A stretch of 64,000 nucleotides of DNA. Source: Pseudomonadota bacterium. Lineage in GTDB: Bacteria; Pseudomonadota; Alphaproteobacteria; Rhizobiales; Beijerinckiaceae. This document shows positions 1 through 8,285 of this stretch, piece by piece. The notes beneath the pieces were generated by a model. The model had not been told where the DNA came from, did not search any database, and was given only the letters and a program-made list of their open reading frames with translations. The DNA lies in NCBI GenBank assembly GCA_021781815.1, contig JAJXWB010000002.1:164964-228963 (forward strand), written 5' to 3'. Both the position numbers and the translations under genes were made by a program. How positions within the stretch are numbered: the stretch's first letter is position 1; the number at the start of each line of letters is the position of its first letter.

Positions 1-64
1 CGGCGTCGAAGGGGCCGACGGCCGTCACTTCTGTTCTGTCGCCTGGCGCCGGCGGCCTTGTCAT
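1..64 (-). CDS. MaoC-like dehydratase, N-terminal fragment (runs off left edge)
   Basis: The start codon overlaps the stop codon of the upstream minus-strand gene (ATGA), which suggests translational coupling. Only about 21 residues are inside the window. They contain PGDRTEV...GPFDA, which resembles the beginning of MaoC-type hot-dog hydratases (a 'vGD...GPFdaa' start). It would be the fourth gene of the ACP/ketosynthase cluster. The call rests on a very short piece and on its neighbour, which has a similar GPFEV start, so it is tentative. Confidence 0.4.
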   Translation of the reverse strand, partial: MTRPPAPGDRTEVTAVGPFDA

Positions 65-465
65 CCTGCTCTTTCCCCGGCTGTCGCGACCAGGCGCATG
101 ACGCTGCGCATGGTCAACGCGACCGCTCCGTCCATCTCCGTCGCGCGCGCGACGATGACGAGCCTTGCGGGCGCCGCTTCCCGTTGGACCAACGCCGACA
201 GGGTATAGCAGCCTCCTGCGCGCAATGGGCGGTCATAATCGAAGGACTGGCTCTCATGAACCGCCAGATGGTCAGGACCGATCGCCGCGCGCAGCGCCTC
301 CTTCAGTTGTGGCGTCGACAGCCAGGACGCCGGAAATGTCGCCGATGGCGTCAACCCTCCAGCGCCTGTGGCCGCCGCGAAGGCCGCGATCGCGGCCGGA
401 TCGGCTGCAACCTCGAATGGACCGAGGGCGAGCGCCTCCGCCGGAACTGGCCGCTGGTCGGACAT
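61..465 (-). CDS. MaoC-like hot-dog domain protein (acyl-ACP/CoA hydratase-like)
   Basis: This 134-residue protein begins at the ATG of MSDQRPV, seven bases after the ketosynthase stop. The track's longer ORF only extends into the ketosynthase in another frame. It has a GPFEV segment near residue 15 and FDYDRPLRAGGCYTLSA near residue 75, typical of the MaoC/FAS1 dehydratase-like fold. The catalytic Asp/His pair of active hydratase-2 enzymes is not obvious, so it may be the non-catalytic partner of a heteromeric dehydratase formed with the next, truncated MaoC-like gene. Its position after an ACP and a ketosynthase suggests dehydration of a 3-hydroxyacyl intermediate in a dedicated acyl chain pathway (inference). 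Confidence 0.65.
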   Translation of the reverse strand: MSDQRPVPAEALALGPFEVAADPAAIAAFAAATGAGGLTPSATFPASWLSTPQLKEALRAAIGPDHLAVHESQSFDYDRPLRAGGCYTLSALVQREAAPARLVIVARATEMDGAVALTMRSVMRLVATAGERAG

Positions 466-472
466 GAGGCTC

Positions 473-1690
473 TCAGTTCGCCGCTTGGACGATGAGCGAA
501 GCATTGACGCCGCCGAACGCAAAGGAATTGGACATTGCGGTGCGGATGCGAACCTTGCGTGCGACATTGGGCACGCAATCGACCGGACATTTGGGATCGG
601 GTTCGAGGAAATTGATCGTGGGCGGCGCCACGCCATTGCGCAATGCGCCGATCGTGCAGATGAGTTCGAGCGCCCCCGCGGCGCCAAGGCCGTGGCCATG
701 CACCGGCTTGGTGGAGGATACCGGCAGCGAAGCGAGGCGCTCGCCAAAAATCCGACCCAGGGCCTCGGCTTCGGTCGGATCGTTGAGCGCGGTCGCAGTC
801 CCGTGCGCATTGACGTAATCAATTGAGTCCGCAGGGATTGCTGCGTCCTGGATCGCGCGTCGCATCGCCAGCGTGGCGCCGTCGGCGTCTGGCCGGATTG
901 GGTCGTGCGCGTCGGCGGATGTGCCGTAGCCTGTCAGACGGCACACGACAGGCGCGCCGCGAGCGGCCGCGGCCTCGGCGGTCTCCAGGATGAAGATGGC
1001 CGCGCCGTCGCCGATGCTCATGCCGTTGCGTCCCTTGGAGAACGGCCGGCATTTGTCGGGTGTCAGCACACGCAGGCCCTCCCAGGTCAACTGGGTGCCG
1101 ACTGACAGGCTGCCCTCGGCGCCGCCGACAATCGCCCGCTCGGCCATGCCTGAGCGCACCATTTGCATGCCCATGCCGATCGCCTGGCTCGCCGACGAGC
1201 AGGCGCTCGCCACCGCGAACACCGGGCCATGCGCGTCGAAACGGATGCTGAGCATCGAGGGGCCTGCGCTGGCGATCAGCTTGGGGATCGCCAGGATTTC
1301 AGGTTTGACGCCCTTGGCGTAGAGATCGAAAAGACCATCGTCGACGGTGCGTATGCCGCCAATGCCGGTGCCGAGGATGACCGCGCAATCGGGACCGCCG
1401 ACCGCTTCGCGGGTCAGGCCGGCTTCGCGCACGGCCTCGTCGGCGGCGACGATCGCGTATTGTGCGAAAGGGTCGCAATACATCAGCGTCGATCGCTCGA
1501 TAAGAGCGGACGCCTGGAAGCCCGGAACCTGCGCGCCGATCTTGATGCGGCCCGGATACTCGCGCGCGAACTCCAGGGGACGAATGGCGCTTCGCCCGTC
1601 GCGCGCGGCCTCCCAGAGCGACATCCACCCGACGCCGGCGCCGGACACGGCGCCCATGCCGGTGATGACGACCTGCCTGGCAGCCGTCAT
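473..1690 (-). CDS. beta-ketoacyl-ACP synthase II-like (FabF/NodE family)
   Basis: A 405-residue thiolase-fold condensing enzyme that would join malonyl-ACP to an acyl chain. The catalytic triad is complete: Cys in VASACSSASQAIG, His in NAHGTATALND, and the second His after the conserved Lys in SSTKPVHGHGLGAAG. The C-terminal SNSFAFGGVNASL motif is present. The start codon directly abuts the ACP stop codon, so the two are surely co-transcribed. Because it sits with its own ACP and MaoC-like proteins rather than with fabD/fabG, it is more likely a specialised elongation enzyme than housekeeping FabF. Its substrate cannot be read from sequence. Confidence 0.85.
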   Translation of the reverse strand: MTAARQVVITGMGAVSGAGVGWMSLWEAARDGRSAIRPLEFAREYPGRIKIGAQVPGFQASALIERSTLMYCDPFAQYAIVAADEAVREAGLTREAVGGPDCAVILGTGIGGIRTVDDGLFDLYAKGVKPEILAIPKLIASAGPSMLSIRFDAHGPVFAVASACSSASQAIGMGMQMVRSGMAERAIVGGAEGSLSVGTQLTWEGLRVLTPDKCRPFSKGRNGMSIGDGAAIFILETAEAAAARGAPVVCRLTGYGTSADAHDPIRPDADGATLAMRRAIQDAAIPADSIDYVNAHGTATALNDPTEAEALGRIFGERLASLPVSSTKPVHGHGLGAAGALELICTIGALRNGVAPPTINFLEPDPKCPVDCVPNVARKVRIRTAMSNSFAFGGVNASLIVQAAN

Positions 1691-1960
1691 TCAGCTCTTC
1701 TCTTTCTGGATGTGCGCTGCGAGCGCCTCGACCAGATCCTGAACGGTCTTTGCTTCCTGGAACGAACCGTCCATGGGGATATAGACGTCGAACTTCTCTT
1801 CGATCGCCGTCAGGATCATGACGATGTCGATCGATTTCAGATCGAGGCTTTCGATGGTCGCGTCCGGTTTCACCCGGTCCCGCTCCACCATGCCTTCCTT
1901 GCAGATAACGTCGACGATATCGTCGAACAGCTTGGCCTTGTCGTTGGCGACGGAGTCCAC
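1691..1960 (-). CDS. acyl carrier protein, dedicated
   Basis: An 89-residue acidic helical protein of acyl-carrier size. The phosphopantetheine-bearing Ser appears as LDLKSIDIV, so the usual Asp before Ser in the DSL motif is Lys while Ser and the following hydrophobic/acidic helix (MILTAIEEKFDVYIP) are kept. It is the first gene of a minus-strand cluster with a ketosynthase and two MaoC-like proteins. It is not the 92-residue AcpXL of lipid A synthesis as far as motif memory goes, and not the housekeeping AcpP, which has DSLD. It likely carries a special acyl chain for the cluster. Family call firm, role inferred. Confidence 0.8.
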   Translation of the reverse strand: MDSVANDKAKLFDDIVDVICKEGMVERDRVKPDATIESLDLKSIDIVMILTAIEEKFDVYIPMDGSFQEAKTVQDLVEALAAHIQKEKS

Positions 1961-2272
1961 GCATACCCCCGTTTGTCGGTGGTCGGAACGCCGCGCGAGG
2001 CTTTTGGGCCGGCGACGCGACGATAGGCGACGCCCGGTCGAAACCGGGCAAACGGCGATCTGGGATCGCGCGGGACTTGGTTACGGCAGACGCGGTCGGA
2101 AATAAAGCCTTTTCGACGCCCGGTCGTGCGGCATTGACGCGGCCGGCCGGAACTGGTCTACACGGCGCGGCCGGAGAATGACGGCTGTGGCGGGCCGGCG
2201 CACGGAGCCGGCGGGCCGGCGTCGGTTCGGCGTGTCGATCGCCAAACCAGAGATATCAGGCCGGGACAGGCA
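1961..2272. other. divergent intergenic region between ACP cluster and ABC exporter
   Basis: 312 bases without a credible gene. It holds the promoter-like pair at 2134-2162 for the rightward exporter. It also holds a perfect 7-bp stem with a CGAA loop at 2032-2049 (GCCCGGT/ACCGGGC) in the presumed leader of the leftward ACP operon. The stem lacks a T-run on either strand, so it is not a simple terminator. No clear promoter for the leftward cluster was found. Confidence 0.6.
2134..2162 (+). promoter_or_regulatory. candidate sigma-70 promoter for ABC exporter
   Basis: TTGACG, 17-base spacer, TCTACA. It lies about 110 bases before the permease start and reads towards it. The -35 is close to consensus and the -10 keeps the key A and final A positions. 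No experimental support. Confidence 0.45.
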
Positions 2273-3070
2273 ATGACGCTTATCGAGCCCTTCGAACGGG
2301 CGTGGCATCATCGCGAACTCATCCGCGCGGTCGTGCGCCGCGAGCTGACGTCGCGTTTTCGTGAATCGCTGCTTGGATGGGTGTGGGCGATCTTTGCTCC
2401 GCTCGCCATGCTGCTCGCCTATACGACGATCTTCTCGATCGCGGCGCCGGCTGTCGCCAAGGGCGTCAGCATCGTTGACTACGCCGCGGCGAGCTTCTGC
2501 GGGCTCATCCTGTTCAATGTCTTCGCCGAGCTGATGGCGCGCGCCCCCACGTTGCTGCACGAGCACGCACAGTTCATCAAGAAATCGATCTTCCCGTCGG
2601 AGACGATCGCCTGGACCTCGACGATCCGCGCCATGGTCTATGGCTCGATCAGCTTCGGCACGCTGCTTGCCGTGCGCCTGATCACGGTCCATTCGATCCC
2701 CTGGACCGCCCTGCTCACGCCGATCGTCGTGATTCCCTTCGCGCTTCTGATGCTCGGCACGAGCTGGTTCCTCATGGCGCTGGGCGCCTTCACGCGCGAC
2801 GTGTCGCATCTCATGGTGTCGATCGTCCCGCTCTTGATGTTCGGTACGCCTGTGTTCTTCTCGATCGAGCAATTGCCCGCGAATTTCCAACCCTGGGTCC
2901 GGCTCAATCTGGTCGGCGATTTCATAGGCATGCTGCGCGATCTCGTGATCTACGCGCGGCTGCCCGATCCGCTGCTGTACGCCGCCTGCTGCATCGCATC
3001 CTATGCGGTGTTCCTGTTCGGTTATCGCTTTTTCAACGAATACAAGACGGTCATCGTCGATGTCATCTGA
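2273..3070 (+). CDS. ABC-2 type permease for polysaccharide/glycolipid export (Wzm/KpsM-like)
   Basis: A 265-residue integral membrane protein with about six membrane segments. The N-terminal amphipathic part (YTTIFSIAAP region onwards, preceded by SRFRESLLGWVWAIFAPL) is typical of the ABC2_membrane family that exports O-antigen, teichoic acid or capsule. It overlaps the downstream ATPase by 11 bases, so the two form one exporter. Likely cargo is a lipid-linked polysaccharide or glycolipid moved across the inner membrane. It stands beside FAS-like genes and 4-8 kb from several glycosyltransferases. Cargo is inferred. Confidence 0.85.
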   Translation: MTLIEPFERAWHHRELIRAVVRRELTSRFRESLLGWVWAIFAPLAMLLAYTTIFSIAAPAVAKGVSIVDYAAASFCGLILFNVFAELMARAPTLLHEHAQFIKKSIFPSETIAWTSTIRAMVYGSISFGTLLAVRLITVHSIPWTALLTPIVVIPFALLMLGTSWFLMALGAFTRDVSHLMVSIVPLLMFGTPVFFSIEQLPANFQPWVRLNLVGDFIGMLRDLVIYARLPDPLLYAACCIASYAVFLFGYRFFNEYKTVIVDVI

Positions 3071-3818
3071 TGTGGCGGTCGCCTGCCGCAACGCGGGTAA
3101 GGCCTTCCAGCTCTATATGCGCCGCAACGACCAGCTCATGCAGGCGCTGTTCGGCTGGGCGAAAACCTTCTACCGGGAGCACTGGGTGCTCGCCGACGTG
3201 TCCTTCGAGGTCAAGAAGGGCGAGTGCGTCGGCATCATCGGACGCAATGGCGCGGGCAAGACGACCTTGCTCCAGATCCTCTGCGGCATAACGCGGCCGA
3301 CGCGCGGCAGCGTAGAGATCAGCGGGCGCATCGCCCCCATTCTGGCGCTCGGGGCCGGCTTCGACGGCACTTTGACGGGCCGCGAGAACGCCATCATCGG
3401 CGGCGCCATCCTCGGGCTGAAGCGCAGCGAAATCATCGCGAAACTCGACGCGATCGCCGATTTCGCCGAAATCGGCATGTTCTTCGATCAGCCCATGAAG
3501 CTCTATTCGAGCGGCATGGTGGCGCGCCTTGCCTTTGCGATCTGCGCGCACGTCGATGCCGACATTCTCATCGTGGACGAGGCGTTGTCGGTCGGCGACG
3601 AGGCCTTCGCGCAGAAATGCGAAAATTTCATCGCCGATTTTTCCAGGCGCGGCACCATCCTTGTCGTGTCGCACGGGCTCGACTACCTGAAGACGCTGTG
3701 CAACCGCGTGATCTGGATCGACGCCGGAGCGGTGCGCGAGATCGGCGATCCGAACAAGGTGATTCCGAACTATATCGCGACCGTGCGCAAGGACGCAGAG
3801 GACGAGGCGGCGGCCTGA
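3060..3818 (+). CDS. ABC transporter ATPase for polysaccharide/glycolipid export (Wzt/KpsT-like)
   Basis: The start chosen is ATG at 3060 (MSSDVAVACRN), overlapping the permease end; the track's upstream start lies inside the permease. The 252 residues show Walker A GRNGAGKTT, signature LYSSGMVARLAF, Walker B ILIVDEALSVGDEAF and the H-loop VVSHG. The ALSVGDEAF string is characteristic of the KpsT/Wzt/TagH group. It has no C-terminal carbohydrate-binding domain, unlike O9a-type Wzt, so export is probably coupled to chain completion or to an undecorated lipid carrier substrate. Confidence 0.88.
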   Translation: MSSDVAVACRNAGKAFQLYMRRNDQLMQALFGWAKTFYREHWVLADVSFEVKKGECVGIIGRNGAGKTTLLQILCGITRPTRGSVEISGRIAPILALGAGFDGTLTGRENAIIGGAILGLKRSEIIAKLDAIADFAEIGMFFDQPMKLYSSGMVARLAFAICAHVDADILIVDEALSVGDEAFAQKCENFIADFSRRGTILVVSHGLDYLKTLCNRVIWIDAGAVREIGDPNKVIPNYIATVRKDAEDEAAA

Positions 3819-3833
3819 GCCCCACGGCCGCGG

Positions 3834-4226
3834 TCAGTCGCCGCGATCTGGCGGCGGCACAATGTCGAGCGCGCGCAATTCCGCGCTGCTGAACGTCCGC
3901 GACCTCGTGAGAAAGCGCCACTCCGTGCCATTCTCCAGCGAGAACATGCCGCCCCGGCCCGGAACGACGTCGATCGTCAACTGGGTATGGCGCCAGACCC
4001 CGAATTGCTGCGCGCTGATGTAGACGGGCGCGCCGGCGATCTCGCCCAGCTTCACGTCATGGTCGCCGACGATGAAATCGGTCTGTTGGTAGCACATGGG
4101 CGAGGAGCCGTCGCAGCATCCGCCGGACTGATGGAAAAGGACGGGGCCGTACTGCTGCTGCAACCGGAAGATCAGGTCGAGCGCCGCGGGGGTCGCCGTG
4201 ACGCGCCGGGGCTTGTCTGCGCCCAT
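3834..4226 (-). CDS. DUF779 protein, aldehyde dehydrogenase partner
   Basis: A 130-residue cytoplasmic protein of the DUF779 family. The signature HQSGGCCDGSSPMC lies near residues 33-46, and Cys/His residues suggest metal or redox chemistry. It is encoded about 100 bases after the aldehyde dehydrogenase on the same strand, an association that recurs in many proteobacteria and actinobacteria. Its biochemical role is not known. A protective or accessory role for the dehydrogenase is only a guess from context. It ends 16 bases from the convergent ABC ATPase gene. Confidence 0.85.
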   Translation of the reverse strand: MGADKPRRVTATPAALDLIFRLQQQYGPVLFHQSGGCCDGSSPMCYQQTDFIVGDHDVKLGEIAGAPVYISAQQFGVWRHTQLTIDVVPGRGGMFSLENGTEWRFLTRSRTFSSAELRALDIVPPPDRGD

Positions 4227-4326
4227 ATTTCGCCTCGCATCGCCAGTGGAGCGCCGAAGGCCCGGCGCAGCCGCCGAAAGGCCGCCGCGCCGGGAGGTTG
4301 CCCGTGGGAGACCCGGGCGTTCCGCG

Positions 4327-5844
4327 TCAGAAGAAGCCGAGCTTCTTCGGCGAGTAGCTCACCAGCATGTTCTTGGTCTGCTGATAGTGATCGAGCATCA
4401 TCTTGTGCGTCTCGCGCCCGATGCCGGACTGCTTGTAGCCGCCGAAGGCGGCGTGCGCCGGATAGGCGTGATAGCAGTTTGTCCACACGCGGCCGGCCTG
4501 GATCGCGCGGCCGAAGCGGTAGCAGCGGTTGGCGTCGCGGCTCCACACGCCGGCGCCCAGCCCGTAGAGCGTGTCATTGGCGATTGCGAGCGCGTCAGCG
4601 TCGTCCTTGAACGTCGTCACGGACACGACCGGACCGAAAATCTCCTCCTGGAAGACCCGCATCTTGTTGTGACCCTTGAACACGGTGGGCTTGACGTAGA
4701 AGCCGCCGGCCAGGTCGCCAGGGAGCATATTGCGCTCGCCGCCGGTCAGCACCTGTGCGCCTTCCTGCCTGCCGATGTCGAGATAGCTGAGGATCTTTTC
4801 GAGCTGCTCGGTGGAGGCCTGCGCGCCGATCATCGTCGACATTTCGAGCGGATTGCCCTGCACGATCGCGTTCACGCGCGGAATCACGCGCTCCATGAAT
4901 TTCTCGTAGATCGATTCATGGACGAGCGCGCGGCTCGGACAGGTGCAGACCTCGCCCTGATTGACCGCGAACATGACGAAGCCTTCGACCGCCTTGTCGA
5001 AATAGTCGTCGTCCTCGGCGGCGACGTCCTGGAAGAAGATGTTCGGCGACTTGCCGCCGAGTTCCAGAGTTACGGGGATGAGGTTCTGACTCGCGTATTG
5101 CATGATGAGCCGGCCGGTCGTGGTCTCGCCGGTGAAGGCGATCTTGGCGATGCGCGGCGAGGAGGCGAGCGGCTTGCCAGCTTCGAGCCCGAAGCCGTTG
5201 ACGATGTTGAGAACGCCGGCAGGCAGCAGGTCGGCGATCAACTCGGCGAGCACGAGCACGCTCGCCGGCGTCTGTTCCGCGGGCTTCAGGACGACGCAAT
5301 TTCCGGCGCCGAGCGCCGGCGCGAGTTTCCAGACTGCCATCAGGATCGGGAAGTTCCACGGAATGATCTGCCCGACCACGCCGAGCGGCTCATGAAAGTG
5401 ATAGGCGATCGTGTCGTGATCGATTTCGCCGATCGAGCCTTCCTGTGCGCGGATGCAGCCCGCAAAATAGCGGAAATGGTCGATCGCCAGCGGGATGTCG
5501 ACGAGGCTCGACTCCCGGATCGGTTTGCCATTGTCCCAGGTTTCGGCCCGCGCCAGCAGATCGAGGTTCGTTTCCATCCGGTCGGCGATCTTGTTCAGAA
5601 TGTTGGCGCGCTCGGCCGGGCTTGTGCGCCCCCAGGCGTCCTTGGCGGCATGCGCCGCATCGAGAGCCGCCTCGATGTCGTGAGCGTCCGACCGCGCGAC
5701 CTCGCACAGAACCTGGCCGTTCACGGGCGAGACATTGTCGAAATACCTGCCGTTGATCGGCTCGGCCCAGCGACCGTTGATGAAATTGCCATAGCGCGGC
5801 TTGAATGGCGCGGCTGACATGCGAGCGAATTCCGGCTTGTTCAT
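4327..5844 (-). CDS. NAD-dependent aldehyde dehydrogenase (AcoD/ExaC type)
   Basis: A 505-residue enzyme oxidising aldehydes, probably acetaldehyde or another short chain, to acids. The start at MNKPEFARM is preceded by AGGAGG at good spacing; the longer track ORF starts inside the regulator. Visible are the NAD-binding [13 protein letters not shown], the general-base motif [11 protein letters not shown] and the catalytic Cys in [14 protein letters not shown], with the double-Cys pattern seen in ExaC/AcoD enzymes that associate with DUF779. A 26-bp palindrome upstream and an AcoR-like gene before it imply induction by an aldehyde or its precursor. Confidence 0.92.
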   Translation of the reverse strand: MNKPEFARMSAAPFKPRYGNFINGRWAEPINGRYFDNVSPVNGQVLCEVARSDAHDIEAALDAAHAAKDAWGRTSPAERANILNKIADRMETNLDLLARAETWDNGKPIRESSLVDIPLAIDHFRYFAGCIRAQEGSIGEIDHDTIAYHFHEPLGVVGQIIPWNFPILMAVWKLAPALGAGNCVVLKPAEQTPASVLVLAELIADLLPAGVLNIVNGFGLEAGKPLASSPRIAKIAFTGETTTGRLIMQYASQNLIPVTLELGGKSPNIFFQDVAAEDDDYFDKAVEGFVMFAVNQGEVCTCPSRALVHESIYEKFMERVIPRVNAIVQGNPLEMSTMIGAQASTEQLEKILSYLDIGRQEGAQVLTGGERNMLPGDLAGGFYVKPTVFKGHNKMRVFQEEIFGPVVSVTTFKDDADALAIANDTLYGLGAGVWSRDANRCYRFGRAIQAGRVWTNCYHAYPAHAAFGGYKQSGIGRETHKMMLDHYQQTKNMLVSYSPKKLGFF

Positions 5845-5937
5845 CGATTCCTCCTGAGTGCGCGTCTTTGCTGCGCGCGTCGGACATTCGCCGCATCGGG
5901 CGCCGCTGTCAGGATGGAGGCTGGATTTTCGGGAGCG

Positions 5938-5963
5938 GATGTGTCGCAAGGTTGCGACACATC
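5938..5963. promoter_or_regulatory. long perfect inverted repeat, likely operator of the adjacent AcoR-like regulator
   Basis: Two perfect 12-base arms (GATGTGTCGCAA and its complement) flank a GG spacer. It lies in the 133-base gap between the regulator stop and the aldehyde dehydrogenase start, about 94 bases before the latter. A Fis-type HTH protein binds as a dimer to such sites, so it is most simply the activator site for the dehydrogenase/DUF779 operon. It could also form an RNA hairpin, but no T-run follows. Confidence 0.7.
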
Positions 5964-5977
5964 GGGACCAGGACGCT

Positions 5978-6967
5978 TCAGGTGGCGCGATCGAGGCCGA
6001 AGCGGGTGAGTTTGCGATGCATGGTCGCCCGGCTGACGCCGAGCAGGCGGGCGGCGGCCGAGACATTGCCGCGCGCTCGCGACAGCGCGCGTCGCACCGC
6101 GCCACGCTCGGCCGCAATCAGATCCTCCGCCGGCGCCCCCGCCGCGCCGTCCAGCAAATCCGAGGCGGGGAGGGGCCGCGCCAGACGTTCGTCGGTCAAT
6201 CCATACGCCAGCCGCGCCGCACGGTTGGCGCCAGCGACGAGATCCTCGCGATCGACCGCCAGAAGCCCGCCGCCGCCGCCGACGACGATGCGCGCATCGC
6301 GGTACGCTTCGCGGAAATACGCGGTCTCGATCCTTTGCGCGGCGTCCATGGTCGCGACGGAAACCAGTTTCAGCATGGCGGGAGTGAGGTCCGAGCGCCC
6401 GGTTGACACGTCCAACGCTGCGCAGAGGCGACCTTGTGCGTCCCAGATCGGCGCGGCCGTGCAACTCAGCGCGATGTTGCGCGTCAGGAAATGCTGGTCG
6501 CGGTGTATGGTCAGCGCCCGCCCTTCCGTCAGGCAGGCGCCGACGCCATTGGTGCCCTCGCTCGCCTCGCTCCAGACCATACCGGTCCATAGTCCGAGTC
6601 TGCGGAAGTCCGCATCGTCGCCCGCCACGCCGCGCCGGTCGAGCGGGATGCCGTCGCGGTCGGTCAACAGGACGCAACAGCCCGCCTCGCCGACAGACTG
6701 GAACAGGCGATCGAGCGTTGTGTGCGCGAGACGGACCAGCAATTCCATGCGCTGGAACGCGGTGTCGAACTCATGCTGGTCGAGCCGGCGCGGCGGTCGC
6801 CGATCCTCAGGGTTGAGGCCGTATTTCGTCGCCGACCGCGACCACGACGCGACGATCGCCGATTGCGCGGCGGACGCCCCGTCTCTTAGCGCCGCGTAGA
6901 CGCGCTCGGCGTGATGCGTCCTGCAATTTTCGCCCATCCGGACACCTGGTTGAATCCCCTCTGGCAT
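5978..6967 (-). CDS. AcoR-like GAF/HTH_8 transcription regulator lacking the AAA+ domain
   Basis: The ATG at 6967 has AAGGA six bases upstream; another ATG at 6973 is too close to it. In the 329-residue protein, residues about 60-200 resemble the GAF sensor of AcoR-type regulators ([33 protein letters not shown]). A PAS-like stretch follows ([23 protein letters not shown]). The C-terminus is a Fis-like HTH ([21 protein letters not shown]). The central sigma-54 AAA+ domain with GAFTGA is absent, so it should act with sigma-70 or as a repressor. It probably senses a metabolite for the downstream aldehyde dehydrogenase. Confidence 0.82.
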   Translation of the reverse strand: MPEGIQPGVRMGENCRTHHAERVYAALRDGASAAQSAIVASWSRSATKYGLNPEDRRPPRRLDQHEFDTAFQRMELLVRLAHTTLDRLFQSVGEAGCCVLLTDRDGIPLDRRGVAGDDADFRRLGLWTGMVWSEASEGTNGVGACLTEGRALTIHRDQHFLTRNIALSCTAAPIWDAQGRLCAALDVSTGRSDLTPAMLKLVSVATMDAAQRIETAYFREAYRDARIVVGGGGGLLAVDREDLVAGANRAARLAYGLTDERLARPLPASDLLDGAAGAPAEDLIAAERGAVRRALSRARGNVSAAARLLGVSRATMHRKLTRFGLDRAT

Positions 6968-7117
6968 CCGCATTCCTTATCCGGGGCCGCGCGCGCGAAT
7001 GGAGCGCAGGCGACGCGATACGACGCGGTTGATCGCATCGTCCGCGCGCCACGAACAAAATCAATTGGACTTACGGTCAGGCCGGTCCGGGCGTCTTGGG
7101 GACGAAGCCCGGTTCCG

Positions 7118-8272
7118 TCAGATCCGTGCGACGGTCAAAGTCGCCTGCCGATGGCGGGCGCCGGCTTCTCCGCGCTGCTGGCGCTGGATGAGAAACGCGC
7201 CGGTGGCGATTTCGCCCAGCACGAGCGCCACGACGAGGATAGCAAAGGCGGGATTGACGCGGATCAGCGCTTCCGCTGCGATCAGAACGCCGATGTGAAC
7301 CGCGGGCAGCACGGCGATGATGGCGCTCGCCGCAACCGATCGGCGTCCCGTGGCGCTGGCGACATTCAGCACCAGTCCGATTCCGAGCAGCGTATGGGCG
7401 AGCGCGAGGAGCGGAATGGCGAAACGCTTGACTGCTTCCGACGCCCACGCCGCAAAAATCTGCCGGTCGTAAATGGCGAATTTCGCATAGTCGATGAATT
7501 CGAACATGGGCAGTTCGAACACGCCCCGCCACGCGCGCGGCGGCAGTCCTTTTGAGCCCTGCATCGGCAGCGAGATCGCATATTCGTCGAAATCCGACAC
7601 GCGGACACGAGCGCCGCCGTCCGGGCGGCTCTGGATTTGCCCACGGCTGAGCACCATCACGACGTTCGAGTCGTTGCGGCGGAATTCGGCCTTGTCCGCG
7701 GTGATCGTCTCCTCGGTCTTCTTCTCTTCGGAATATTGGCGAATGAAGACATTGGCGGCGATGTCCGGCGTATCCCAGCGTTCGAAATAGACGGTGCGCT
7801 TGCCGTCTTCGAACGTATAGAACTGGCCGGGCTCAAGCATGCGGTGATTGAGCGAGTGCCGGATGACGTTGAGCACGTCATGCATGGTGCCCACGTATTT
7901 TGGCGCGAGCCAGCACGAGCAGAGATAGCCGAACGCTGTCGCGCCGAGCGCGCAGATGATCGCCGGCCGCGCGATCGCCCATGTCGACAGGCGCAGCGAA
8001 TAGAGGACGGCGATCATGCCTTCCGAAGCCATACGCGAAAATTCGAGCGCGGCGGCGACGCCGAACGCCATTGGCAGCGCGATATAGGTGACAGTCGGCA
8101 GCGTGCCGATCAGCGCCGGGGCGACCAGGCCGCCGCGCATGGCCGCTGGAGGCAATTGATGGAACAGCGCCGACATGACGACCGGGATCGTTAGCGCGAT
8201 CTGCACGACCAGCGCGCCGGCGAGCACGCGCTTGCCGAGATAGATCGAGAGCAGTTTCGGAGTCGAGTCCAT
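7118..8272 (-). CDS. LptF/LptG-family permease, solitary
   Basis: 384 residues with the arrangement of the YjgP/YjgQ family: N-terminal membrane helices, a periplasmic beta-jellyroll part (about residues 120-270, including LEPGQFYTFEDGKRTVYFERW) and C-terminal helices. LptF and LptG normally come as an adjacent pair that extracts LPS from the inner membrane with LptB. Here only one family member is present, 13 bases downstream of a GT-A glycosyltransferase. It may be the genomic LptF separated from LptG, or a paralog for another glycolipid. The glycosyltransferase context favours an LPS or glycolipid role. Confidence 0.8.
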   Translation of the reverse strand: MDSTPKLLSIYLGKRVLAGALVVQIALTIPVVMSALFHQLPPAAMRGGLVAPALIGTLPTVTYIALPMAFGVAAALEFSRMASEGMIAVLYSLRLSTWAIARPAIICALGATAFGYLCSCWLAPKYVGTMHDVLNVIRHSLNHRMLEPGQFYTFEDGKRTVYFERWDTPDIAANVFIRQYSEEKKTEETITADKAEFRRNDSNVVMVLSRGQIQSRPDGGARVRVSDFDEYAISLPMQGSKGLPPRAWRGVFELPMFEFIDYAKFAIYDRQIFAAWASEAVKRFAIPLLALAHTLLGIGLVLNVASATGRRSVAASAIIAVLPAVHIGVLIAAEALIRVNPAFAILVVALVLGEIATGAFLIQRQQRGEAGARHRQATLTVARI

Positions 8273-8285
8273 CGTTGCGTCCGGA

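Noticed and set aside
2032-2049. GCCCGGT-CGAA-ACCGGGC hairpin considered as a terminator
   Set aside because: No T-run on either strand and it lies upstream of both genes. Described only under the intergenic entry.
4198-5817. 539-residue plus-strand ORF opposite the aldehyde dehydrogenase
   Set aside because: Antisense shadow. The real gene is on the minus strand with all catalytic motifs and a good ribosome site.
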